From Bacteroidota bacterium (lineage in GTDB: Bacteria; Bacteroidota; Bacteroidia; Flavobacteriales; Schleiferiaceae), in the NCBI GenBank assembly GCA_024742495.1, contig JANSYJ010000006.1, forward strand, positions 119,695 through 183,694: a stretch of DNA of 64,000 bases. The letters run 5' to 3'. A program made the position numbers and the translations under genes. Shown in pieces: positions 1 to 8,035 of the stretch; within the stretch, counting starts at the first letter, position 1; every line of letters begins with the position of its first letter. The notes under the pieces are model-generated. The model did no database searches. It was given only the letters and a program-made list of their open reading frames with translations, and had not been told where the DNA came from.

Positions 1-2
1 GA

Positions 3-86
3 AGGGAAAACAAGGAACTCCTGAACAAATTGGAAAGGGCTAATGAACAGTTGGAATTTCTATTACGACAGAAATTGCTTTCTTAA
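3..86 (+). CDS. C-terminal tail of a coiled-coil protein (partial)
   Basis: The first 27 codons in this frame are open up to a TAA at 84-86, with no start in the window, so this is probably the end of a gene that begins upstream. The residues (RENKELLNKLERANEQLEFL and seven more) show a heptad-like leucine pattern with many charged residues, as in a terminal coiled coil. Such tails occur in Bacteroidota transcription factors and in some transposases. The fragment is too short to choose, and the other two forward frames close within 45 bases. Confidence 0.45.
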   Translation, partial: RENKELLNKLERANEQLEFLLRQKLLS

Positions 87-138
87 GTCTTTTTCGTCGC
101 GCGCATTTCCTAATTTGCCCCGCCTAAAATTTAGCAAA

Positions 139-621
139 ATGCGCCACTTCCTCTTTCTTGTGATTATTGTTAGCCTAAGTTCTTGTGCCTTAAAAAAGGA
201 GACCGACCAAGAAGTAGTAGAAAGGGTTGAAGCTATCCGTGAAGTGCCAGAAGTTTGGGAAGAAACAGAAGTGGCGGAAGTTGCCGCTAATCAAAATGAA
301 GTGCTTGTTGAAGACGATATGGAACGAAGATGCGCCGTATTTAAGCAAAGTTATCAGGCCACGGAAATGTCTAAAAAAGCAAACATCCTTAGTCTCAGAG
401 AATTGGATGATTGCCTAGAAGTCACCTATCAATACAGTGGTTGTTCCAAAGGGATGCATTATGCCCAGTACGATGAAGTGGAGTATGATGGCAATCAAGA
501 AATTAAAAAGGCTCGTTTTCAGCTATTTATTGAGGGAGCAGGAGACTGTGAAATGCTAATGGAAGGCAAAGCCTACTTTAAGCTACCCGTAATTAATGCT
601 ATTGAGTGGCGCTCTAATTAA
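139..621 (+). CDS. hypothetical lipoprotein
   Basis: A 160-residue protein of unknown function. I start it at the ATG at 139 rather than the in-frame ATG at 43, because the residues from 139 (MRHFLFLVIIVSLSSCALKK) form a textbook lipoprotein signal: a short basic start, a hydrophobic core and an SSC lipobox with Cys at residue 16. The longer version would put 32 unlikely residues in front of it and would overlap the preceding reading frame. The region after the lipobox is very acidic (about residues 20-60, rich in Glu and Val), followed by a compact domain with several cysteines (in RRCAVF, DDCLE, SGCSK and GDCEM). These cysteines could form disulphides in the periplasm or at the cell surface. 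No family was recognised. Confidence 0.75.
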   Translation: MRHFLFLVIIVSLSSCALKKETDQEVVERVEAIREVPEVWEETEVAEVAANQNEVLVEDDMERRCAVFKQSYQATEMSKKANILSLRELDDCLEVTYQYSGCSKGMHYAQYDEVEYDGNQEIKKARFQLFIEGAGDCEMLMEGKAYFKLPVINAIEWRSN

Positions 622-625
622 AAAG

Positions 626-982
626 TCAATATTGCCCTGTGCTTAATAGAACCAGGGTGCAGGCAAGTTCATAGGCAATGCCAGCCTCATCCAATCTTTT
701 GTAAAATTCTGGGTTTTCAGTTCCCGGGTTAAAAATAACTCGTCGTGGCGCTAAAGATATCAGATAGTCAAAGTATTCCGCCTGATGGCGCGGCCCAAGA
801 TAAAGGCTTATAGTATCAATATTCTGGTATTCTGGTCGACCTTTTTCAATCATACCTTGTTGGTATGGGACGGCCCTTAATCCTAATGCCTCTGTTTCGA
901 AACCATGGGCATGAAGCATTAATAATGCTTTATTGGAATACCTTTCGGGTTTGGGACTAGCGCCCACAACTAATGTTTTCAT
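626..982 (-). CDS. CoA-binding domain protein (YccU-like)
   Basis: A 118-residue cytosolic protein that reads as a single small Rossmann fold. It opens with MKTLVVGASPKPERYSNKAL, which matches the nucleotide-binding glycine turn (GASxxPxRYS) of the CoA_binding_2 family (YccU/YneT type). Ser-Asn after the turn and the late VIFNPGTENPEF stretch are also typical of this family. Homologues bind CoA or a related nucleotide, but their cellular role is not settled. The gene is convergent with the lipoprotein gene, with only four bases between their stops, and is divergent from the ABC cassette at 1075. The length is normal for the family. Confidence 0.8.
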   Translation of the reverse strand: MKTLVVGASPKPERYSNKALLMLHAHGFETEALGLRAVPYQQGMIEKGRPEYQNIDTISLYLGPRHQAEYFDYLISLAPRRVIFNPGTENPEFYKRLDEAGIAYELACTLVLLSTGQY

Positions 983-1062
983 AGAAATAGAATAATATTT
1001 AAACTGAATAGCGTTTGCCTTTTGAAAGAAAAATCAAACATTATAGATGCTTAAATCTTCGG

Positions 1063-1070
1063 TAAATTTG
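1063..1070 (+). promoter_or_regulatory. Bacteroidota -7 promoter box TAAATTTG
   Basis: An exact match to the TAnnTTTG -7 element of Bacteroidota primary promoters. It ends only four bases before the ATG at 1075. Transcription in this group normally starts four to seven bases after the box, so the mRNA of the ABC cassette would be leaderless or nearly so. No convincing -33 TTG was assigned. Confidence 0.55.
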
Positions 1071-1074
1071 CAAA

Positions 1075-1704
1075 ATGGTTTTACAAAGTTCTAATCTTAA
1101 ATTTGCTTACAGCCAGTCGGCAAGTTTCGATTTTCCTGACATTGCCATTCAGCCTGGAGAAGCCGCATTATTGCTAGGCCCTTCCGGTAGCGGGAAATCT
1201 ACTCTTTTAAACTTACTCGCAGGTTTAAACGCTCCCCAAGCGGGAAGTATCTCCATAAATGGCATAGATCTACAGCGCCTAGGCGAAAGAAAGAAAGAGC
1301 TTTTTAGAGCGAAAAACATTGGATTGGTTTTTCAGCGTTCATTTTTTCTACCCTACCTCAGCCTAAGCGAAAACCTTAAGCTCGCAAGTAGATACCAAGG
1401 AAACAAAATAGATAATGAACAAATCGCGCATCTATTCGAACAACTACAAATCGGTCATTTGTCGAATAAGAAACCAAATGAATGCAGTTTAGGAGAACAG
1501 CAAAGAGCCTCAATAGCGCGGGCTTTAATTCAAAACCCAAGTCTTATTCTTGCCGATGAACCAAGCTCCGCCTTAGACGATTACAATGCCAGCAAGGTAG
1601 CTGACCTATTGCTTTCGGTTTGTCAAAAATTCGATTCTGCTCTATTAGTTGTTACGCATGACCAAAGGTTAAAGTCTCTCATCACTAAAAGCTATTCCCT
1701 ATGA
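1075..1704 (+). CDS. ABC transporter ATP-binding protein (LolD/MacB type)
   Basis: A 209-residue ATPase subunit. Walker A is GPSGSGKST (about residues 35-43), the Q-loop follows at GLVFQRSFF, the signature is SLGEQQRAS, Walker B is SLILADEP and the switch His lies in VVTHDQR. The spacing and short length are those of the LolD/MacB/FtsE family, which drives mechanotransmission permeases rather than substrate channels. The gene overlaps the permease gene by an ATGA (1701-1704), so the two are translationally coupled and very probably form one complex in the inner membrane. It is preceded by a -7 box that would make the transcript nearly leaderless. Confidence 0.9.
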   Translation: MVLQSSNLKFAYSQSASFDFPDIAIQPGEAALLLGPSGSGKSTLLNLLAGLNAPQAGSISINGIDLQRLGERKKELFRAKNIGLVFQRSFFLPYLSLSENLKLASRYQGNKIDNEQIAHLFEQLQIGHLSNKKPNECSLGEQQRASIARALIQNPSLILADEPSSALDDYNASKVADLLLSVCQKFDSALLVVTHDQRLKSLITKSYSL

Positions 1705-2867
1705 ATCAGTGGCGAGCTGCCTGGCAAAGCATAGGCTACAGAAAAATGCACAATGGCCTCAGCGTCATTTTACTAGCGATAAGTACCGGTTTAATTCTAT
1801 TGCTCCTTAATAGCCGAAATTCTTTCGAAGATTCCTTTAAAAAGAACATTAAAGGAATTGATATGGTAGTTGGCGCGAAAGGAAGTCCGCTGCAAATTAT
1901 TTTAAGCAGCGTTTATCATATTGCTCCACCAACTGGTAATATTCCATTAGAAGAATATCAAAAATTAAAAAAGCACCCGCTGGTGGAAGCCGCTGTGCCC
2001 CTCTCCTATGGCGATAATTATCGATCCTGGCGGATTGTTGGTACCGATTCTAATTATGCGCAATGGTATGAATTAAGTTTAGCGGAAGGTCGAAGCTTTA
2101 CCAGGAGCATGGAAGTAGTGCTCGGCGCTGCGGTTGCACAATCTACGGGCTTATCCATTGGAGATGAGTTTGAAGGATCCCATGGTTTTGATCAAGAAGG
2201 CGATCATCACCATCATCATCCATTTAAAGTGGTGGGCATTTATCAAGCCAGCGGAACCGTATTAGATGAACTCATTTTATGCCCTACAGCTTCTCTCTGG
2301 GATGTGCATCATCAAGAAGGCCCCAAAGAAATTACCGCAGCTTTAATTCGCTTCAAAAGTCCCATGGCTAATCTCATGTTACCTAGAATGGTGAATGAAA
2401 AAACGCCAATGCAAGCCGCCCTGCCAGCCATAGAAGTAAATCGATTATTCAGCTTAGCCGATTCCTTTTTGCGCTTCCTTAATATCCTTGCTTATATTTT
2501 AATTGGTATTGCGGCACTTTCGGTGTTTTTAGCGCTATTCCAGGGACTAAAAGACGATGAACCTCAATTTGCATTTTTAAGAGCAATCGGTAGCCCACCA
2601 CGAAAGATTTTGGAGTTTATTTGGATCAAAGGATTTCTCATTGGCGTGGTTTCCTATTTAATCGCCATTTTACTAAATGTCATTGCCTTCCAATTTATAG
2701 GAACCTTGGTTAGTCCGGCTTATCAATTGAGCCTAAATGAATTGCTGCTCAATAGCAATACCCTCTATGTATTTATTGGGCTTATTGGTATCGTGGCCCT
2801 GGCTTCGGCCTTACCTGCTTGGCATGCTTATCGTATAAATATCATTAAAACTTTAGCTAATGCTTAG
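1701..2867 (+). CDS. FtsX-like ABC permease with histidine-rich loop
   Basis: A 388-residue inner-membrane permease with the FtsX/MacB layout: one transmembrane helix near residues 20-37, a large periplasmic domain (about 40-250), then three helices (about 255-280, 310-335 and 350-375). Inside the periplasmic domain a loop reads GDHHHHHPFKVVG (about residues 172-184), followed by GTVLDELILCPTASLWDVHH. From memory, proteobacterial permeases encoded beside DUF3299 and DUF2796 genes carry a similar His-rich stretch before a HPYxVVG motif and are suspected of a role in zinc handling. Metal sensing or export is therefore a reasonable inference, not a demonstrated function. It overlaps the ATPase gene by 4 nt and the next gene by 8 nt. 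Confidence 0.85.
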   Translation: MNQWRAAWQSIGYRKMHNGLSVILLAISTGLILLLLNSRNSFEDSFKKNIKGIDMVVGAKGSPLQIILSSVYHIAPPTGNIPLEEYQKLKKHPLVEAAVPLSYGDNYRSWRIVGTDSNYAQWYELSLAEGRSFTRSMEVVLGAAVAQSTGLSIGDEFEGSHGFDQEGDHHHHHPFKVVGIYQASGTVLDELILCPTASLWDVHHQEGPKEITAALIRFKSPMANLMLPRMVNEKTPMQAALPAIEVNRLFSLADSFLRFLNILAYILIGIAALSVFLALFQGLKDDEPQFAFLRAIGSPPRKILEFIWIKGFLIGVVSYLIAILLNVIAFQFIGTLVSPAYQLSLNELLLNSNTLYVFIGLIGIVALASALPAWHAYRINIIKTLANA

Positions 2868-3282
2868 GTATTTTACTATCACCTTTATCCTTTTGCACAG
2901 TATAAACCTTCAGGCTCAAAAAGCGCTAGCCTGGCCGGTTTTAGCGATGACCAATTACGAGCAAGATCCCATGAGTGGGCTATATACCCCAGACTTTCCC
3001 AGCATATTAGAAGAGCATTACGAAGATCAGGAAGTTGTAATTGCGGGTTATTTAATTCCCGTAGATATTGAGGCCAATACCTATGCTTTAAGCAAAAATC
3101 CTTTTAGTGCTTGTTTCTTTTGCGGCAATGCCGGTCCTGAAACGGTTATAGAACTTAAATTCGATAAAGATCCTGGTCGCTTTGCAACCGATAAATACTT
3201 GCCGATTAAAGGAACTTTAAGATTAAATCGAAACGGAAGTGGTCTTTTCTTCACCCTCCTAAATGCGCAAATCTCAGGATAA
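2860..3282 (+). CDS. secreted DUF3299-like protein, CFFCG paralogue 1
   Basis: A 140-residue protein with an N-terminal signal peptide (hydrophobic core about residues 4-18, likely cleaved after LQAQ) and one small beta-rich domain. The core is GYLIPVDIEANTYALS followed by PFSACFFCGNAGPETVIELK. The arrangement of a GYxxPxD strand followed by a conserved cysteine segment resembles DUF3299, where the equivalent stretch is usually a GACIHVPPP motif. The CFFCG version here has two closely spaced Cys that could bind metal or haem or form a disulphide. The next gene encodes a clear paralogue. Both follow the ABC permease in the same overlapping operon and probably act with it in the periplasm. The function is unknown. 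Confidence 0.75.
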   Translation: MLRYFTITFILLHSINLQAQKALAWPVLAMTNYEQDPMSGLYTPDFPSILEEHYEDQEVVIAGYLIPVDIEANTYALSKNPFSACFFCGNAGPETVIELKFDKDPGRFATDKYLPIKGTLRLNRNGSGLFFTLLNAQISG

Positions 3283-3722
3283 TGAAATATATTTTTCTCC
3301 TCAGTTTTAGTCTATTTAGCCTCTGTAGTTTTGCTCAAAATGAAGCCAAGCTTATTGATTGGAAGCTTTTAGCTAAAGTGGATTTTATCGACCAGTATTA
3401 CCAAGAATTTGAAGCTTGGTATCTAGTTCCTGATTTTAGCGAAGAAGTTGAGGCCCTGAATGGAAAGCAGGTGCTTATAAAAGGCTATGTAATTCCCCTC
3501 GATGTGGATGGAGGCCTATACGCGCTTTCCGCCTATCCTTTCTCGGCTTGTTTCTTTTGTGGCGGAGCTGGTCCAGAAAGCGTGATGAGTTTAAAGTTTA
3601 AGGATAAACCGGATCGCTTTGAAACAGACGATTTCGTTCATTTTACCGGTAAGCTAAAGCTGAATAAAAGCGATGTTGAAGATTTTAATTATATCCTTGA
3701 AAACTGCGAATTGGTAGAATGA
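3282..3722 (+). CDS. secreted DUF3299-like protein, CFFCG paralogue 2
   Basis: A 146-residue paralogue of the preceding protein. It has a signal peptide (MKYIFLLSFSLFSLCSFAQN) and the same core: GYVIPLDVDGGLYALS, then PFSACFFCGGAGPESVMSLK, then a DRFETDDF segment aligned with GRFATDKY in the neighbour. The two share about half of their residues over this core, so they arose by tandem duplication. The start codon overlaps the previous stop by one base (TAATG), and the end overlaps the hydrolase gene by four bases. Retention of both copies suggests that they have different roles or form a heterodimer, but this is inference. Confidence 0.75.
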   Translation: MKYIFLLSFSLFSLCSFAQNEAKLIDWKLLAKVDFIDQYYQEFEAWYLVPDFSEEVEALNGKQVLIKGYVIPLDVDGGLYALSAYPFSACFFCGGAGPESVMSLKFKDKPDRFETDDFVHFTGKLKLNKSDVEDFNYILENCELVE

Positions 3723-4714
3723 AAAAGAAATTAGCCCTCCTTCTGTTTGTCCTCATTGGTCTTACTCTAGTCTATTTTTTAGGCCCAAAAACAGCCGTGA
3801 CCCTGGAAATAAATTCCAAATTGCCCGACATTTCGCTTAGCCTTGATGAAATAGAAGGTCATATTAATGAACGTGAAAGCGCATTCGAGCTTAGAAAAGA
3901 TAATGAGGCGCGGATTATTTGGGCCGACAGCCTACGAAAGACGGAATGGACCATCTTATACCTTCATGGCTTTTCTGCTTCCCAGGGAGAAGGAGCGCCT
4001 GTTCACCAAAATATTGCCAAAGCATTAGGAGCAAATTTGCTTTTAGCCCGCTTATCGGGACATGGCTACCAAGAACAACAATTAAGTGATTTCACTGCTA
4101 ATCAGGCTTTAGCGGATGCAAGTTACTACCTCGCCCTGGCCCAAGCCCTGGGCGAAAAAGTACTAATTATGGGCACCAGTACGGGCTGCACCTACGCCCT
4201 TCAGCTAGCGGCGCAATTCCCAAATGAAGTGGATGCTTTAGTGAATTTATCTCCCAATATTAGAGTTAAAGACCCAGCGGCGAAACTCTTAAACGATCCT
4301 TGGGGATTGGAGATTGCCGAAATTGTTATCGGCCCCGAACGCAGAGTAGTATCCGATTCCATTGGTCATGCGCTGTATTGGGATACCCTTTACACCACCC
4401 AAGCTCTTGTGGAGCTGCAGCATCTATTAGAAAGCACCATGACGGAAAGCACCTTTGCAAAGGTGAAACAGCCTTGCCTTAATCTTTGCTACTACAAATC
4501 GGAGGAGGAACAAGATCCAGTAGTTTCGGTGGAACACATTGAATGGATGCATGCAAATTTGGGAACGGCCGCGGACTTAAAGCGCCTAAAAAAATTAGAT
4601 AAAGTTGGCAATCACGTTTTGGCTTCCCCCATTAAATCACATGATATCCTAGGGCCGGAAATCGCAATTCGTGAATTTCTTTTAGAAGTACTTAAAATTC
4701 CTAATCTAGAATAG
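3719..4714 (+). CDS. membrane-anchored alpha/beta hydrolase
   Basis: A 331-residue serine hydrolase. The N-terminus (MKKKLALLLFVLIGLTLVYF) is an uncleaved anchor or signal peptide, so the catalytic domain is probably periplasmic. An oxyanion-hole HGFSAS motif precedes the nucleophile elbow GTSTG (Ser154), and the late GNHVLASP segment supplies the likely catalytic His. These features fit the esterase/lysophospholipase branch of the alpha/beta hydrolases; the substrate cannot be told. It overlaps the CFFCG paralogue by ATGA, so it is translated as the last gene of the ABC cassette, although a functional link is not obvious. Confidence 0.8.
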   Translation: MKKKLALLLFVLIGLTLVYFLGPKTAVTLEINSKLPDISLSLDEIEGHINERESAFELRKDNEARIIWADSLRKTEWTILYLHGFSASQGEGAPVHQNIAKALGANLLLARLSGHGYQEQQLSDFTANQALADASYYLALAQALGEKVLIMGTSTGCTYALQLAAQFPNEVDALVNLSPNIRVKDPAAKLLNDPWGLEIAEIVIGPERRVVSDSIGHALYWDTLYTTQALVELQHLLESTMTESTFAKVKQPCLNLCYYKSEEEQDPVVSVEHIEWMHANLGTAADLKRLKKLDKVGNHVLASPIKSHDILGPEIAIREFLLEVLKIPNLE

Positions 4715-4725
4715 ATTAAATCTCC

Positions 4726-4733
4726 TAATTTTG
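4726..4733 (+). promoter_or_regulatory. -7 promoter box TAATTTTG
   Basis: An exact TAnnTTTG match seven bases upstream of the ATG at 4741, in the short gap after the hydrolase gene. It would give a leaderless or almost leaderless transcript for the BatA-like gene and the genes that follow it. Confidence 0.5.
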
Positions 4734-4740
4734 GGCTTTA

Positions 4741-6777
4741 ATGAATTTTGGCTTTCCTCAATTCTTTTGGGCATTACTGGCGTTGAGCATACCTCTGCTC
4801 ATCCACCTGTTTAATTTACGTAGGCCCAAAACGGTATTCTTCTCTAACACGCGCTTTCTTAAGGCCTTAGAGGAGCAAACTAAATCAATAAAAAAGCTGC
4901 GCTACTGGCTAATGTTAAGTTTGCGAAGCTTAGCCTTAGCAGCTTTGGTTTTAGCCTTCACTCTACCTTATCAAGAAAGTGATGCAATCGCCAGCCAAAA
5001 AAGGCAAACCACAGTGCACATCTATATTGATAACTCCTTAAGCATGCAGGCTGAAGGACCGCAAGGCAGTCTTTTTAATCAAGCTCGGCTTTATGCCAAT
5101 AATCTTTTAAAGTCCTTACCGGAGGAGATGCAGGTGCAGCTTATCACCAATGATTTCCTGCCCCGATACCAAAGGTTCTATGGCGCCACCGAAGCCAGGG
5201 AATTAATCCGTGACTTAAACTTCAGTGCCTCCTTTAAATCGGTACCTCAAATTATAAAGAGGTTTCAAAGTTTAGGAGATGATCGCGAAAATCAGAATCA
5301 TCATTTTATTCTTTTGAGTGACTTTCAGGCTGGACTTTTCGATTCGGATACAATTAGGAGAGCGGAAAACGAGAGGATTCAATTGGTTCAGCTGCAGGGT
5401 AATTCAAGTCCTCAAAACATTGCCATTGACTCCATCAGTTTTGGTGCTCCGGTTTTTGCTCCGGGTTTAGATCAGGAATTAAAGGTTTACATCCGAAATT
5501 ATGGCGATCAAGCACAATCAGGCATTAGCCTTAAATTTTACCTCAACGACACCCTAAGAAGCACACAAATAGTTGATTTAGATGCTGGGTCCTTAAAAGA
5601 AACTAGTTTAGATTTTAGTCCTAATTATGCCGGTGCTTACAAAGCAAGGCTTGAAATTGATAAGGGAGCTCCGGCATTTGACAATAGTTTCTATTTCAGC
5701 TTTCAGACCTTAAAACAGCAGGGCATTTATACGCTATCGGAAAGCGAAACTGTAGATCTACCCTTGCAAATTTTCCAAAATGACTTCTTTGAATATCGCC
5801 AGGATCACCCGGAAAATATAGATTACGATTACCTCAGTGAAAGTCGATTAATTCTAATTCAAAGCGACTTAGCCTTCAGCGAAAGCTTGCAGCAAAAATT
5901 AGGAGATCACCTGGAAGCGGGTAAAAATATTTGGTTTTTCCCCCAGGAGGAAGCCGCCGTTTACCAGGCGCAACTAAAAAGCTTTGGCATTAGTATTCTG
6001 GGCGAATGGCAGGATGATAGCTTGATGGCTCAGGTACTAAAAACGACCGATCCCTTTCTTCGTAAAAGCTTTATTCCAAGCCGACAAAAACCCCTTCTCC
6101 CCTTTAGTAAATATTACCTCGGTGGTAAAGATCAAGCGGCTGTAAACCTGCTAGGCTTTAGTAATGCAGCTCCTCTACTAAGTAGAAAAGGCGTTTCAAA
6201 TGGTCAAGTATTTTACAGTCAAAGTAGCCTGAAACCCAATCGAAGTAACTTAAAGTCTCATCCGGTTTTAATTCCCCTTTTAGTAAATGCTGCTTTTTAT
6301 ACTGGCGAAAGACCAATGAGCTATATCCGTTCGGGAAATGCACAGCAATATCAAACGGTTGATGCGCCCAAGGAGGAAATGGCTATTGAAATTCAAACTG
6401 CCCAAGGGGCGATAATTCCCTTCCAGCGCTACCGCAATGATCATTATGAGATAAGCTTAAATTTTCAGGAATTAGCAGCGGGCATATACCCTTTAAATCG
6501 GGATGAGCAGCAAATTGCATTTTTAGCTATTAATACTGATCCTCGCGAGAGTAATTTAAGCGAGCTGGAAGATCTGCCTAATCGTTTTAGCCCACCCGCC
6601 GAAGTGCTCGACCCTCAAAACACGGCTGATACCAATCAATTACAAGCATCAATTCAAAATAAGGCTCAAGCACTATGGCCATGGTTTTTAGCTCTTGCGC
6701 TATTCTTCCTTATATTGGAAATGCTATTTCTTAAGTCTATTTCTATCGCTCATGATAAAAGCAAAGTATCTTCTTAA
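4741..6777 (+). CDS. BatA/vWA domain membrane protein
   Basis: A 678-residue protein of the N-terminal double-transmembrane-domain family that is widespread in Bacteroidota. Residues 1-80 hold the BatA signature: a first helix in FFWALLALSIPLLIHLFNLR, the motif RRPKTVFFSNTRFLK, and a second helix near 60-78. A von Willebrand A-like domain follows, with the MIDAS sequence DNSLSM (DxSxS). There is a long beta-rich middle and a last helix at about 640-665 (WPWFLALALFFLILEMLFL). BatA proteins are linked to aerotolerance and envelope stress, but the function of this long form is unknown. The end overlaps the next gene by 26 bases. Confidence 0.85.
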   Translation: MNFGFPQFFWALLALSIPLLIHLFNLRRPKTVFFSNTRFLKALEEQTKSIKKLRYWLMLSLRSLALAALVLAFTLPYQESDAIASQKRQTTVHIYIDNSLSMQAEGPQGSLFNQARLYANNLLKSLPEEMQVQLITNDFLPRYQRFYGATEARELIRDLNFSASFKSVPQIIKRFQSLGDDRENQNHHFILLSDFQAGLFDSDTIRRAENERIQLVQLQGNSSPQNIAIDSISFGAPVFAPGLDQELKVYIRNYGDQAQSGISLKFYLNDTLRSTQIVDLDAGSLKETSLDFSPNYAGAYKARLEIDKGAPAFDNSFYFSFQTLKQQGIYTLSESETVDLPLQIFQNDFFEYRQDHPENIDYDYLSESRLILIQSDLAFSESLQQKLGDHLEAGKNIWFFPQEEAAVYQAQLKSFGISILGEWQDDSLMAQVLKTTDPFLRKSFIPSRQKPLLPFSKYYLGGKDQAAVNLLGFSNAAPLLSRKGVSNGQVFYSQSSLKPNRSNLKSHPVLIPLLVNAAFYTGERPMSYIRSGNAQQYQTVDAPKEEMAIEIQTAQGAIIPFQRYRNDHYEISLNFQELAAGIYPLNRDEQQIAFLAINTDPRESNLSELEDLPNRFSPPAEVLDPQNTADTNQLQASIQNKAQALWPWFLALALFFLILEMLFLKSISIAHDKSKVSS

Positions 6778-8035
6778 GCAGGTAAAGATCATTGATCCCC
6801 GTTCCTCCTTTAACCAAAAAGTGGTTGATGTAATTTTAGAGGATGGGAAGGTTTTGGAAATTGCGCCAAAACTTGATGCGGAGCAGGCCCAAGTCATTGA
6901 AGGAGAAAACCTTCATCTTAGTTTAGGCTTTGTTGAATTAAAGGCCAACTTTAATGATCCTGGCAACGAAGATCGCGAAAACCTCAAGAGCGGTTGTAAA
7001 GCGGCTTTACAGGGAGGCTATACCGCCGTTGCGCTAAGTCCTGAAACCAATCCTTGTGTAGATAGCAAAGCCTCTGTGGAGTACTTAAAAGCTTTTGGCG
7101 CACAGAGCCCGGTGCATATTTTACCGCTTGCTTCATTTAGCAAAGGTTTGCAAGGCAAGGAGCTCAGCGAATTATATGACTTACAAGAAGCTGGGGCTAT
7201 TGCCTTTAGTCATGGAACTAAAGCACTCGGCAATAGCGCCTTAATGCGCCTAGCCTTACTTTATAATAGAGAGTTAGAAAAGCCGCTGCAGATTTTATCC
7301 TTTGATGAATCGATGACCGCCGGAGGGCAAATGCATGAAGGGGCTAAAAGCACCTGGCTTGGCCTTAAGGGGATTCCCGATTTAAGTGAAACAATTAGCA
7401 TGAGCCGAGATATTGCCTTGGCGGAATACACCGAATCGGCTTTGCATTTTAACGGGATTAGCAGTGCGGCGGGATTAGAAATACTTCAGAATGCTCAAAA
7501 GAAAGGACTTCCGATAAGCGCTGATGTTCATTTAATGAACCTACTTTATACTGATGAAGACCTTGATAGCTATGACAGTCATTTAAAGGTGTTTCCACCG
7601 CTTAGATCTAAATCCGATCGCGAAGCCTTAATAGCCGGCTTAAAGGACGGTTCTTTAAAGGCTATTTCTGGCGATCATCGACCAAGAACCATTGAAGAAA
7701 AACGCTGCGAGTTTGATTTAGCCAAATTTGGAGCGGCTAGTTTAGAAGGTAGTTTTGCCGCCCTAAATTCAAAATTGCAAGATGAATTAGGACTGGAAAA
7801 GATTATCGACCTTTTGTGTTATGGCAGTCGGGATTTACTAGGCTTTCAAAGCGATATGAGCATTGAAATAGCTAAAGAAGTGGATCTCTGTTTGTACAAT
7901 CCTGATAAAGTTTGGGAATGGGATTCCTATCATCCAAAAAGTAAAGCCGCCAATTACCCCTTTAGTGGGCAGCAATTAAAGGGTGAAATCATTGGCACCT
8001 ACAGCAAAGGAATTTGGTCATACCGAGAAGCATGA
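6752..8035 (+). CDS. dihydroorotase homologue, probable pseudoenzyme
   Basis: A 427-residue amidohydrolase-fold protein. I start it at the ATG at 6752 (MIKAKYLLKQVKIIDP), since family members begin right at this beta-strand; the upstream ATG at 6695 lies deep in the preceding gene. The scaffold aligns well with class I dihydroorotase (MHEGAKSTWLGLKGIP, then PPLRSKSDREALIAGLKDGS), but the metal site is gone. The usual HxHxREPG is KANFNDPG, the His of the AED segment is Phe (SFDES), the His of the next strand is replaced (LHFNGIS), and DHAPH has become DHRPR. From memory, other flavobacterial PyrC-like paralogues show the same loss. A structural or regulatory role with aspartate transcarbamoylase is possible. 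An active enzyme should be encoded elsewhere. Confidence 0.85.
   Translation: MIKAKYLLKQVKIIDPRSSFNQKVVDVILEDGKVLEIAPKLDAEQAQVIEGENLHLSLGFVELKANFNDPGNEDRENLKSGCKAALQGGYTAVALSPETNPCVDSKASVEYLKAFGAQSPVHILPLASFSKGLQGKELSELYDLQEAGAIAFSHGTKALGNSALMRLALLYNRELEKPLQILSFDESMTAGGQMHEGAKSTWLGLKGIPDLSETISMSRDIALAEYTESALHFNGISSAAGLEILQNAQKKGLPISADVHLMNLLYTDEDLDSYDSHLKVFPPLRSKSDREALIAGLKDGSLKAISGDHRPRTIEEKRCEFDLAKFGAASLEGSFAALNSKLQDELGLEKIIDLLCYGSRDLLGFQSDMSIEIAKEVDLCLYNPDKVWEWDSYHPKSKAANYPFSGQQLKGEIIGTYSKGIWSYREA

Noticed and set aside
2200..2222. Five consecutive histidine codons that look like an engineered His tag
   Set aside because: They lie in the middle of a permease domain, are flanked by conserved-looking residues and fit a natural His-rich loop of this family; there is no vector sequence.
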